Of a stretch of 6,893 nucleotides of DNA, positions 1-6,368 are shown one piece after another. The stretch is from the NCBI GenBank assembly GCA_003149735.1, contig QANA01000060.1:1-6893 (forward strand). The letters are read 5' to 3'. Origin of the DNA: Clostridiales bacterium. GTDB lineage: Bacteria > Bacillota_A > Clostridia > Christensenellales > Christensenellaceae. The translations under genes were made by a program, and so were the position numbers. Every line of letters begins with the position of its first letter. The first letter of the stretch is position 1. Below the pieces are notes generated by a model. The model worked only from the letters and a program-made list of their open reading frames with translations, was not told where the DNA came from and did not search any database.

Positions 1-2
1 TT

Positions 3-1274
3 ATGGTAACTGCAATCGTAGGCATCAACTGGGGCGATGAAGGCAAGGGCCGCATGGTCGACCTGCTTTCCGCCGATTACGACATCGTCAGCCGTTATCA
101 GGGCGGCAACAACGCCGGCCATACGGTCGTCAATGAAAAAGGCAAATTTATTCTCAACCTGCTTCCCTCCGGCATTCTTCGGGATACCACCGTCAACGTC
201 ATGGGCAACGGCATGGTCATCGATATCGAGCATTTGTGCGGCGAGCTTGCCCGTCTGGAAGAAAAGGGCATTCACATCACCCCTGCCAATCTCAAAATCA
301 GCGATAAGGCCATCATCTGTATGCCCTATCACAAGATGATGGATATTCTGGAAGAGGATCGTCTGGGGGATGCCAAATTTGGTTCCACCAGAAGGGGCAT
401 CGCGCCGGTCTATGCCGATAAATACATGAAAAAGGGCATCCGTATGGGCGATCTGTTCGGCGAAGATACGCTGCCCGCTAAAGTGGCCGCCATCGTCGAT
501 TGGAAAAACCTGACCGTACACGAAGGCTATAAGGCAGAAGCGGTTGACGCAGAAGCCATGCTGGCCTGGCTCAAACAGTATGGAGATCCCTTAAAGCAGT
601 ACGTCTGCGATACCACCTATTATCTCTCCGATGCCATCGCCCATGGCAAGAGCGTCATGTTTGAAGCTCAGCTGGGCGCGCTGCGCGATATCGACTTCGG
701 CATCTATCCCTACACCTCTTCTTCCTCCACCATCGCTGCCTATGCCCCCATCGGTGCCGGCATCCCCTTCCAGAAGCTGGATAAGGTCATCGGCGTCATC
801 AAGGCATATTCCAGCTGCGTCGGGGAAGGCCCCTTCACGGCAGAATTCTTTGGCGCCGAGGCAGATGCCCTGCGCGGTGCGGGCGCGGAATTCGGCGCGG
901 CTACCGGCCGCCCGAGAAGAGTCGGCGGCTTCGATGTCGTCGCTTCCAAATACGGCGTCATGGTACAGGGTGCAACCGAACTGGCGCTGACCAAGCTGGA
1001 TATCCTTTCCGGCATGGAAAAAATCCCGGTCTGCGTCGCCTATGATGTGGATGGTGAAATCACCAAGGAATTCCCCACCGGCGACCGCCTCAATCGCGCT
1101 AAGCCGGTCTATGAATACCTGCCCGGCTTCTCCGGCGACATCACCAAGTGCAAAAAGCTGGAAGAACTGCCCCAGGCGGCAATCGACTATATCCGCTATA
1201 TCGAGCGCGAAATGGGCTGCCCGATTTCCTACGTCTCTGTAGGCGCGGAAAGAAATGAATATATTGCGCTGTAA
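3..1274 (+). CDS. purA: Adenylosuccinate synthetase
   Basis: It catalyses the first step from IMP to AMP in the cytoplasm: IMP + L-aspartate + GTP give adenylosuccinate, GDP and phosphate. The 423 residues match the family's usual length of about 425-430. The N-terminal phosphate-binding motif is GDEGKG at residues 11-16, with the catalytic Asp at 12, and NNAGH ends in the catalytic His40. The IMP-binding segment is GSTRRGIAP at 127-135. An Arg-rich loop, TGRPRR, sits at 301-306, and the guanine-recognition motif TKLD at 330-333. The ATG lies two bases from the window edge, so its ribosome binding site and promoter are not visible. The start is supported because family members begin just before this first strand. 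The IMP loop differs from the E. coli form (GTTGRGIGP), and residue 143 is Lys where E. coli has Arg; I recall both as typical of a clostridial subtype. Arginine codons are mainly CGC, CGT and AGA. Identification is near certain. Confidence 0.97.
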   Translation: MVTAIVGINWGDEGKGRMVDLLSADYDIVSRYQGGNNAGHTVVNEKGKFILNLLPSGILRDTTVNVMGNGMVIDIEHLCGELARLEEKGIHITPANLKISDKAIICMPYHKMMDILEEDRLGDAKFGSTRRGIAPVYADKYMKKGIRMGDLFGEDTLPAKVAAIVDWKNLTVHEGYKAEAVDAEAMLAWLKQYGDPLKQYVCDTTYYLSDAIAHGKSVMFEAQLGALRDIDFGIYPYTSSSSTIAAYAPIGAGIPFQKLDKVIGVIKAYSSCVGEGPFTAEFFGAEADALRGAGAEFGAATGRPRRVGGFDVVASKYGVMVQGATELALTKLDILSGMEKIPVCVAYDVDGEITKEFPTGDRLNRAKPVYEYLPGFSGDITKCKKLEELPQAAIDYIRYIEREMGCPISYVSVGAERNEYIAL

Positions 1275-1293
1275 GAAAGTGCTGTGATACAAT
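1264..1293 (+). promoter_or_regulatory. Candidate sigma-A promoter for the ANTAR regulator gene
   Basis: A -35-like TTGCGC (1264-1269, 3 of 6 consensus bases) is followed after 18 bases by TACAAT (1288-1293, 5 of 6). TGA directly before the -10 makes it an extended -10. The -35 lies inside the end of purA. Transcription would begin near 1300, within the perfect inverted repeat at 1289-1322. This is a motif match only; readthrough from purA is an alternative way to express the next gene. Confidence 0.4.
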
Positions 1294-1322
1294 ACTGAAA
1301 TGCCAATGCATTTCAGTATTGT
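1289..1322 (+). terminator. Perfect 14-bp inverted repeat after purA; weak terminator or operator
   Basis: ACAATACTGAAATG (1289-1302) is exactly complementary to 1309-1322, with a 6-base spacer. One more C-G pair inside would leave a tetraloop. It begins 15 bases after the purA stop, and the bases that follow, CATTTTAT, form only a short broken T tract. As RNA it would be a stable but AT-rich hairpin, compatible with an inefficient terminator. As DNA it covers the -10 and predicted start of the candidate promoter for the next gene, so it could be an operator. The inverted repeat is certain; its role is not. Confidence 0.5.
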
Positions 1323-1345
1323 CATTTTATGGGACTTTTTGCGGG

Positions 1346-1352
1346 AAAGGAG
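1346..1352 (+). promoter_or_regulatory. Ribosome binding site fixing the ANTAR gene start
   Basis: AAAGGAG lies 9 bases before the ATG at 1362. The upstream in-frame ATG at 1329 has no comparable site and would add 11 residues that precede the receiver fold, so 1362 is preferred. Confidence 0.8.
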
Positions 1353-1361
1353 AGAGCATCC

Positions 1362-1952
1362 ATGTCCAAGCCCATTCTGCATGAAATTCTTTTGTTAAGC
1401 GACTCCCCTGCCCTGCCGGCAGAAATCGGTGCCTGGCTGGCGCAAAGCGCCTTTGCCGAGGCGCGCTGCACTGTCGCAGCCGACTGTGCGCAGGGGCGCT
1501 GTGCCCTGCTGCAGCAGAGCTTCGACCTTTGCATCGTGGATGCGCCTCTGCCTGATGCCCTGGGCCTGGAATTTATCCGCGAATTTCTGGGGCGCCGCTT
1601 TGAGCAGGCCATCCTCTTCGCCGAGGAAAAATGGTGCCCGCAGCTGCTCGACCGCAGCATCGCCGCCGGCATCTGCTTGTTGCCCAAGCCCTTTACCCGC
1701 CTTACCCTGCTGGGTGCGATGTCGGTAGCGCAGGCCGCTTTTTCCGCCACGCACAGCCTGCGCCGGGAAAATACCGAGCTGCTGCGCCGCATGGATGCCC
1801 TGCGCAGCATCGACCGCGCCAAATGCCTGCTCATGCAGTATCTGGGGATGACCGAAGCGCAGGCCCATCGCTATATTGAAAAGCAGGCCATGAATCTTCG
1901 CGTTTCCAAAAAAGTCATTGCCGAGCACATTTTAAAGACTTACGACAATTAA
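1362..1952 (+). CDS. Response regulator with receiver-like and ANTAR RNA-binding domains
   Basis: A 196-residue cytoplasmic regulator. Residues 5-120 have a receiver-like pattern: Asp14 at the acidic site, the candidate phosphoacceptor Asp60 in IVDAPLPD, and Lys109 in PKPF. The Thr/Ser usual at the end of strand 4 appears to be Phe86 (ILFAEE), and only one of the two usual N-terminal acidic residues is present, so the receiver may be degenerate. A helical linker (about 121-145) leads to the ANTAR domain (about 140-192), seen in the IDRAKCLLM, GMTEAQAHRYI and QAMNLRVSKKVIAEHIL segments. ANTAR proteins such as AmiR, NasR and EutV bind paired RNA hairpins and cause antitermination; I recall close relatives near glutamine synthetase genes in Clostridia. 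No partner kinase gene is visible. No terminator separates it from dapF, so readthrough into dapF-guaA is possible. Domain assignment is confident; the RNA target is unknown. Confidence 0.92.
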   Translation: MSKPILHEILLLSDSPALPAEIGAWLAQSAFAEARCTVAADCAQGRCALLQQSFDLCIVDAPLPDALGLEFIREFLGRRFEQAILFAEEKWCPQLLDRSIAAGICLLPKPFTRLTLLGAMSVAQAAFSATHSLRRENTELLRRMDALRSIDRAKCLLMQYLGMTEAQAHRYIEKQAMNLRVSKKVIAEHILKTYDN

Positions 1953-1975
1953 ACGATAAAAATTTGCAAATACTG

Positions 1976-2014
1976 TTCATTTTCCCTGCAGAATTTGCTA
2001 TAATCTGCTATAAT
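1976..2014 (+). promoter_or_regulatory. Candidate dapF-guaA promoter with tandem extended -10 elements
   Basis: TGCTATAAT occurs at 1996-2004 and again at 2006-2014, exactly 10 bases apart. Each copy is a perfect TATAAT preceded by TGC, the extended -10 form. A weak -35, TTCATT (1976-1981), lies 17 bases before the first -10; the second has no good -35. The region is AT-rich and noncoding, 46-84 bases before the dapF start. The motif is strong; which copy is used cannot be decided from the sequence. Confidence 0.75.
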
Positions 2015-2045
2015 AATTTTTAAATTCATTTTCCATGTTTTATGA

Positions 2046-2054
2046 GGGAAGGAG
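2046..2054 (+). promoter_or_regulatory. Ribosome binding site fixing the dapF start
   Basis: GGGAAGGAG ends 5 bases before the ATG at 2060. An in-frame ATG at 2042 lies ahead of this site and would place the Shine-Dalgarno sequence inside the coding region, so it is rejected as the start. Confidence 0.85.
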
Positions 2055-2059
2055 CCTCT

Positions 2060-2902
2060 ATGCAGCTATCATTTACCAAGATGCACGGCTGCGGCAATGA
2101 TTATATCTATATCAATTGCTTTGCGCAGCCTGTTGACGATCCGGCGGAACTGGCCATCCGCCTATCACACCGCAATTTTGGCATCGGTGGGGATGGCATC
2201 ATTCTCATCTGCCCTTCAGAAGTGGCCGATGCAAAAATGCGCATCTTCAATATCGACGGCAGCGAAGGCAGAATGTGCGGCAACGGCATCCGCTGCGTCG
2301 CCAAATACCTTTACGACCATCATCTGGTCGACCGCACCTGCATTACCATCGACACTTTAAGCGGCATCAAAACGCTGTATCTCACGGTGGAGCAAGGGCT
2401 TGTCACGCAAGTGCGCGTGGAAATGGGCAAAGCTTCCCTGAAGCCGGCTGACCTTCCCGTCCTGCTGGAAGGGGATCGCATCGTCGGCCGCACCGTAGAA
2501 ATCGCAGGCGGTCAGCATGCCATCACCTGCGTCTCCATGGGAAACCCCCACTGCGTCCTTTTCTGCCAACAGGATATCGACACGCTGGATCTGGAAAAAA
2601 TCGGGCCGAAATTTGAATTCGATCCGCTCTTCCCCGAACGGGTCAATACCGAATTTATACAGCTGCTGCCCGACCATACCCTGAAAATGCGCGTCTGGGA
2701 GCGCGGCAGCGGTGAGACCATGGCCTGCGGCACGGGCGCCTGCGCCAGTGTGGTCGCTGCCGTAGAAAACGGTTATTTCCAAAAGGGAGAGGCCGTTCAG
2801 GTACATCTAAAAGGCGGAGATTTGACGATTTACTATAGCGACGAGCAGGTTGTGATGCAGGGGCCTGCAACAGAAGTTTTTGAAGGAGTCATTCAATTAT
2901 GA
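2060..2902 (+). CDS. dapF: Diaminopimelate epimerase
   Basis: It interconverts LL- and meso-diaminopimelate in the cytoplasm without a cofactor, supplying meso-DAP for peptidoglycan and the last precursor of lysine. The 280 residues match the usual 274-285. The protein opens with the family signature KMHGCGNDY (7-15). The two catalytic cysteines are visible: Cys73 in MCGNG, within the longer signature ending at Cys79, and Cys223 in [15 protein letters not shown] (39-46) and GNPHC (161-165) are further conserved segments. The fold is two mirrored halves, each supplying one cysteine. The stop overlaps the guaA start as ATGA, implying coupled translation. No other lysine or DAP gene is in view, so the pairing with guaA is not a single-pathway operon. 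The protein implies meso-DAP peptidoglycan. Nothing appears broken. Confidence 0.97.
   Translation: MQLSFTKMHGCGNDYIYINCFAQPVDDPAELAIRLSHRNFGIGGDGIILICPSEVADAKMRIFNIDGSEGRMCGNGIRCVAKYLYDHHLVDRTCITIDTLSGIKTLYLTVEQGLVTQVRVEMGKASLKPADLPVLLEGDRIVGRTVEIAGGQHAITCVSMGNPHCVLFCQQDIDTLDLEKIGPKFEFDPLFPERVNTEFIQLLPDHTLKMRVWERGSGETMACGTGACASVVAAVENGYFQKGEAVQVHLKGGDLTIYYSDEQVVMQGPATEVFEGVIQL
2883..2888 (+). promoter_or_regulatory. guaA ribosome binding site inside the end of dapF
   Basis: AAGGAG lies 10 bases before the guaA ATG at 2899 and within the last codons of dapF. With the 4-base ATGA overlap it suggests coupled translation of dapF and guaA. Confidence 0.8.
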
Positions 2903-4425
2903 GCAATCAAACGATTTTGGTGCTGGATTTCGGCGGCCAGTATAAAGAGCTGATCGCCAGAAGAGTGCGGGAATGCAATGTGCTTTCTCTCATCAAGCCG
3001 GGTAATTTGCCCATTGAAGAAATCAAGGCCATGGCGCCCATCGGCATTATTTTTACCGGCGGCCCTAACAGCGTCTATGAAGAAGGCGCTCCCCGCTGCA
3101 ACCCCGAGCTGTTTTCTCTGGGCATTCCGATTCTGGGCATCTGTTATGGCCTGCAGCTGATGTGCTATACGCTGCAGGGTGAAGTTCGCCCGGCCGAATT
3201 GCGTGAATATGGCACGATCGAGGTCACAGTCGACCCTGCTTCTGCCCTCTTTTCCGGCTTGGATGCCGCTCAGACTACGCTCATGAGCCATACCGATCAG
3301 GTGGTCGGCCTGCCCGAGGGCTTTGTTTCCATCGCGCATTCTCAAAATTGCCCCAACGCCGCCATTGCCAACGTGGCGCGCAAACTCTATGGGGTACAGT
3401 TCCATCCCGAAGTGGAGCATACCAAAAACGGCACACAGATTCTTCGCAATTTTGTCTATAACGTCTGCGGCGCCACCGGCGATTACACCATGGACGATTT
3501 CATCGAAACGCAGGTCAAGGCAATCCGCGAAAAAGTGGGAAACGACCGCATTCTGCTCGGCCTTTCGGGCGGTGTCGATTCCTCTGTCTGCGCCGCGCTG
3601 CTCTCCAAGGCAGTGCCCGGGCAGCTTTTCTGCGTATTCGTCGACCATGGGCTGATGCGCAAAAATGAAGGCGATGAAGTGGAAGCCGCTTTCGCCAATC
3701 GCGATCTGCATTTTATCCGCGTCAATGCGGAAGAACGCTTTCTTTCCAAATTAGCCGGCGTGACCGACCCGGAGACCAAGCGGAAAATCATCGGTGCAGA
3801 ATTCATCGCCGTTTTTGAAGAAGAAGCCCGCAAGCTGAGCAATATCAAATATCTCGCGCAGGGCACCATCTATCCGGATGTCATTGAATCGGGCGCCAAC
3901 AACTCTGCCAATATCAAGAGCCATCATAATGTTGGCGGTTTGCCCGAGCGCATGGATTTCCGCGGCATTGTTGAGCCGCTGCGCGGCCTTTTCAAGGATG
4001 AGGTGCGCGTGCTCGGCCATCGCCTGGGTCTGCCGGAAGCATTGGTAGAGCGTCAGCCCTTCCCCGGCCCCGGCCTGGCTATTCGCGTCATCGGCGATAT
4101 TACCAAAGAAAAGCTGGAAATATTGCGCGATGCCGATGCCATTTTCCGCCAGGAGCTGGAAGCCGCTCATTATGACGCACATCAATATTTTGCCGTACTC
4201 ACCAACGTCCGTTCGGTCGGTGTCATGGGCGACGGCCGCACCTACGACTACACAGTGGCTCTGCGCGCGATTCGCACCAGCGATTTCATGACCTGCACCT
4301 TCGCAGAAGTACCCTATGAAATTCTGGGCAAGGTTTCCTCGCGCATCGTCAACGAAGTGCCCCACGTCAATCGCGTCGTCTACGACATCACCGGCAAACC
4401 GCCGGCAACCGTGGAATGGGAGTAA
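2899..4425 (+). CDS. guaA: GMP synthase, glutamine-hydrolysing
   Basis: It makes GMP from XMP, ATP and glutamine, completing the guanine branch from IMP. The 508 residues are close to the bacterial norm of 510-525. The N-terminal class I glutamine amidotransferase domain (about 5-190) carries the nucleophile Cys82 in GICYG and the His169-Glu171 pair in FHPEVEH. The ATP-pyrophosphatase domain (about 205-385) carries the PP-loop SGGVDSS at 223-229. The C-terminal dimerisation domain follows and ends in the conserved KPPATVEWE. All domains are intact, so this is the single-chain form and not the split archaeal type. The start is fixed by AAGGAG at 2883 and the overlap with dapF. A terminator follows within about 75 bases, making guaA the last gene of the unit. 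By hand count only 2 of 31 Arg codons are CGG, unlike the next gene. Confidence 0.98.
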   Translation: MSNQTILVLDFGGQYKELIARRVRECNVLSLIKPGNLPIEEIKAMAPIGIIFTGGPNSVYEEGAPRCNPELFSLGIPILGICYGLQLMCYTLQGEVRPAELREYGTIEVTVDPASALFSGLDAAQTTLMSHTDQVVGLPEGFVSIAHSQNCPNAAIANVARKLYGVQFHPEVEHTKNGTQILRNFVYNVCGATGDYTMDDFIETQVKAIREKVGNDRILLGLSGGVDSSVCAALLSKAVPGQLFCVFVDHGLMRKNEGDEVEAAFANRDLHFIRVNAEERFLSKLAGVTDPETKRKIIGAEFIAVFEEEARKLSNIKYLAQGTIYPDVIESGANNSANIKSHHNVGGLPERMDFRGIVEPLRGLFKDEVRVLGHRLGLPEALVERQPFPGPGLAIRVIGDITKEKLEILRDADAIFRQELEAAHYDAHQYFAVLTNVRSVGVMGDGRTYDYTVALRAIRTSDFMTCTFAEVPYEILGKVSSRIVNEVPHVNRVVYDITGKPPATVEWE

Positions 4426-4498
4426 CCTCCTCACAGGGAGCCAAGTGCTTTTAAAAACAAAATGACCCGGCCGGAACTCGCAAAACCGGCGGATATGA

Positions 4499-4550
4499 AA
4501 AGCTGCATCCTCTGTATTATGCAGAAACCTGCAGCTTTCTTTTCCTTTAT
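4499..4550 (+). terminator. Rho-independent terminator after guaA
   Basis: AAAGCTGCA (4499-4507) pairs perfectly with TGCAGCTTT (4530-4538). The 22-base loop can itself pair TCTG (4511-4514) with CAGA (4522-4525). A T-rich tail follows (CTTTTCCTTTATTTT from 4539 to about 4553). It begins about 70 bases after the guaA stop and separates the housekeeping block from the downstream gene. Confidence 0.8.
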
Positions 4551-4575
4551 TTTGCGCGTTGCTGTCTTTCGGCTC

Positions 4576-4609
4576 TTGCGAAGCCTCTGCAGCAGCTGCA
4601 AATTCGCAA
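4576..4609. repeat. Nested inverted repeat upstream of the coiled-coil gene
   Basis: TTGCGAA (4576-4582) and TTCGCAA (4603-4609) are exact complements. They enclose a second inverted repeat, TGCA (4588-4591) with TGCA (4597-4600). No T tract follows, so this is not a typical terminator. It ends about 30 bases before the next ribosome binding site and could be an operator or a leader hairpin. I see no convincing -10/-35 pair between 4551 and 4637. Confidence 0.4.
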
Positions 4610-4637
4610 AACCCATCACACCATCGCGGCCATATCC

Positions 4638-4645
4638 GGGAGGAG
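4638..4645 (+). promoter_or_regulatory. Strong ribosome binding site of the coiled-coil gene
   Basis: GGGAGGAG ends 7 bases before the ATG at 4653. It is close to the full anti-Shine-Dalgarno complement and confirms both the start and that this unfamiliar gene is translated. Confidence 0.85.
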
Positions 4646-4652
4646 AATCGTT

Positions 4653-6101
4653 ATGAGCAATACTGCAACAGAACAAATGCTTTCCGCCATCCAGACCATC
4701 AAGGAATCTGCCAGGCAAGCAGAGCAGGAATATGATCGGCGCGCCGACGCACTGCAGGAGAAAGCAAACCAAACGATCGATCTCTTTGGGGGCACGGCTG
4801 TCAGCCAAATTGCCGATCTTGCCGCCGCGTCCAAAAATATCTGCGATCAGCTCTATGCCGCTTATCAATCGCTTGTAACAATGCTGGACGGCCAGTGCCG
4901 CCCCTTGTTGGATCAGGCACCGGAATTGACCGCGGTACGGGCGGTGCGGGATACGATGCAATGGCTCAACAGCGAATCTGAAATAGAAAATAACTTCACT
5001 GCCTCCTTCCATTCCCATGATCTGGGCGAGGTAGCCAGCGTGCGCTATATGCCTGCGATAGAAAGCAGGATGATCCAGACCTTCTGGGAAACAACGTATC
5101 GCGCGCTTCCCGGGCGGGAAGCATTCGAGCGCCGGGAAAAAGAGGAGGCTGAGCTTAAAGAGCAGGAAGAAGCCGCACTCCGAAAAGCACTGTATGAGAA
5201 ATCTCTGAAAAGAAATCGTGCCGTAGAAGAGCAGTATCAAGCGGATTTGAAAGCCTGGCAAGCCGCGGCCGCCCAGGCTCAGAGCCAGCGCAGCGCTATG
5301 CTCAGCGACCTGGAAGCCGCAGAGCGGAAACGCCTGGAAGCCGCCTCCCATGATACATTCCAGATCGCTTCTGCCCAAATTGAAGCCGAGAAACAGAATT
5401 TCCGGGCGGATTTAGCCCAAGCGCAGGCCTCTCTTTCTTCTTTGGGGCTCCTGCAATTTGGCGAAAAAATCCGTTGGAAAAAGAAAATCGAGGAGCTAAA
5501 CCTCCGCCTTGCAGAAGCCGAACAAAAGCTCCTTGCCGCCAGGAACATCAGGGATCAGGAAATTCGCTCCATTGCATCCCGGATAGAGCAAAAGCAAGCG
5601 CAATGGCAGCATTCCGCAGAAAAGGCTTATCCCATCCCGGAAGAGCCCTGTCCGCCCGGCATGACGCCCCAACAATTTGAAAACCGGAAGTATCAGGATG
5701 CAATCTACCAGACGTTAAGTCAACATGAAAAGCTGACTCTGGAGGAGCTGCAGGAAAAATGTCATGCCGTTCATGACTTGAGCATAATTCGGATCAGGGC
5801 TCTGCTGCGGCAGATGGAGGATCGGCTCATATGCGAGGAAATCAAATACAAGCTATTCTTTTCCGCCGCCCCCGCAAAAACACCGGAAGAAAGCGCAGCA
5901 GAGAATCATCGTTACCGGCAGGCAATCTATGTATATATCCTCTCTGTAGGGTGCTGTACGGTAAGCGATATTTCCAACAATTGTACGGATGTCCTTACAC
6001 TGCCCATCCAACAAGTCAGCAAGCTGACTTTCCAGCTTTACAACGAAGGAAAACTGCATCGAACAGCAGACGGAATGTTTTATCCGGGAAAACTTTTCTG
6101 A
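4653..6101 (+). CDS. Coiled-coil protein with duplicated winged-helix-like C-terminus, function unknown
   Basis: A 482-residue protein with no catalytic motif that I recognise. Residues 1-110 are helical. Residues 110-155 form a more compact conserved-looking stretch (SFHSHDLGEVASVRY, then a Trp-containing helix). Residues 158-325 are charged and rich in Ala, Glu, Lys and Gln, reading as a long coiled coil broken near 261-272 (SLGLLQFGEK). A Pro-rich linker (327-336) leads to two similar modules, about 343-402 and 417-478, each with a helix-helix-helix then hydrophobic hairpin pattern resembling a winged helix. There is no signal peptide or membrane segment, so it should be cytoplasmic. The start has a strong Shine-Dalgarno site. 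Arginine codons are CGG in 13 of 33 cases by hand count, against 2 of 31 in guaA. It could be a nucleic-acid-binding or scaffold protein; that is inference from architecture only. The ORF is certainly real. Confidence 0.9.
   Translation: MSNTATEQMLSAIQTIKESARQAEQEYDRRADALQEKANQTIDLFGGTAVSQIADLAAASKNICDQLYAAYQSLVTMLDGQCRPLLDQAPELTAVRAVRDTMQWLNSESEIENNFTASFHSHDLGEVASVRYMPAIESRMIQTFWETTYRALPGREAFERREKEEAELKEQEEAALRKALYEKSLKRNRAVEEQYQADLKAWQAAAAQAQSQRSAMLSDLEAAERKRLEAASHDTFQIASAQIEAEKQNFRADLAQAQASLSSLGLLQFGEKIRWKKKIEELNLRLAEAEQKLLAARNIRDQEIRSIASRIEQKQAQWQHSAEKAYPIPEEPCPPGMTPQQFENRKYQDAIYQTLSQHEKLTLEELQEKCHAVHDLSIIRIRALLRQMEDRLICEEIKYKLFFSAAPAKTPEESAAENHRYRQAIYVYILSVGCCTVSDISNNCTDVLTLPIQQVSKLTFQLYNEGKLHRTADGMFYPGKLF
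5679..6086 (+). other. Tandem protein module duplication within the coiled-coil gene
   Basis: Residues 343-391 align with 417-465 at a constant offset of 74 residues without gaps. Shared positions include Glu, Asn, Tyr, Ala, Ile, Tyr near the start (343/417 to 352/426), Thr362/436, Cys370/444, Val373/447, Leu376/450, Ile378/452, Leu384/458 and Gln387/461. After a one-residue gap both copies end in a hydrophobic stretch (KYKLFF and GMFYP). The copies are diverged, so the duplication is old. The winged-helix reading is a pattern judgement. Confidence 0.6.
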
Positions 6102-6237
6102 TTGAACGGATCTGCTTGCCCTCCCATGTGCGGATAAGCAGAGGTTCCCTTAAGCAAAACCGCCGGGATTCTCATCTGTTTCGCCAGGAAATTCTGCAGC
6201 TCCACTTGTCAAATCAAAAAAGAAAGAAAAAGACATG

Positions 6238-6287
6238 AAAAAGTGGCCTTAGGCGAGGTGAATGCCTCTCTTCCCGGGCCACTTTTT
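6238..6287. terminator. Bidirectional rho-independent terminator between convergent genes
   Basis: AAAAAGTGGCC (6238-6248) pairs perfectly with GGCCACTTTTT (6277-6287). An internal hairpin is also possible, with GAGG (6255-6258) pairing CCTC (6265-6268). The A run on one side and T run on the other give a U tract in both directions, extended on the - strand by the A-rich stretch at 6212-6237. It serves the + gene ending at 6101 and the - gene ending at 6369. Apart from it I see nothing in 6102-6368. Confidence 0.85.
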
Positions 6288-6368
6288 ATAGTTCCGCTTT
6301 TTCATTGCCTCAACAAGATTATTTTGGGGATGCCGTTTTCACAGCCGGGCACGACTTGCCTGCCATTA

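Noticed and set aside
591..1382. Long - strand open frame opposite purA
   Set aside because: It mirrors purA codon structure, has no recognisable domain and no clear ribosome binding site; a shadow frame.
1966..1998. GCAAAT / ATTTGC inverted repeat spanning the dapF promoter spacer
   Set aside because: Only 6 bp in AT-rich sequence with a 21-base spacer; expected by chance.
1953..2059. Search for a paired-hexaloop ANTAR target RNA ahead of dapF-guaA
   Set aside because: No two hairpins with the A and G loop positions and no overlapping terminator were seen here.
3751..4434. Long - strand open frame opposite guaA (and another at 2893-3711)
   Set aside because: Both lie opposite a fully conserved gene and show no family motifs or start signals.
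4470..4490. GCCGG / CCGGC hairpin before the guaA terminator
   Set aside because: Five pairs with an 11-base loop and no T tract; too weak to call beside the clear terminator downstream.
4462..4656. 64-codon + strand frame whose stop overlaps the coiled-coil gene start as ATGA
   Set aside because: It runs through the guaA terminator and lacks a suitably placed ribosome binding site, so it is probably not a leader peptide despite the neat overlap.
4431..5378. 315-codon - strand open frame opposite the coiled-coil gene
   Set aside because: The + strand gene has a strong Shine-Dalgarno site, coherent coiled-coil composition and an internal domain duplication; the - frame has none of these.
5831..6238. 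135-codon + strand frame overlapping the end of the coiled-coil gene
   Set aside because: Alternate frame with no Shine-Dalgarno site; its composition looks like out-of-frame translation.
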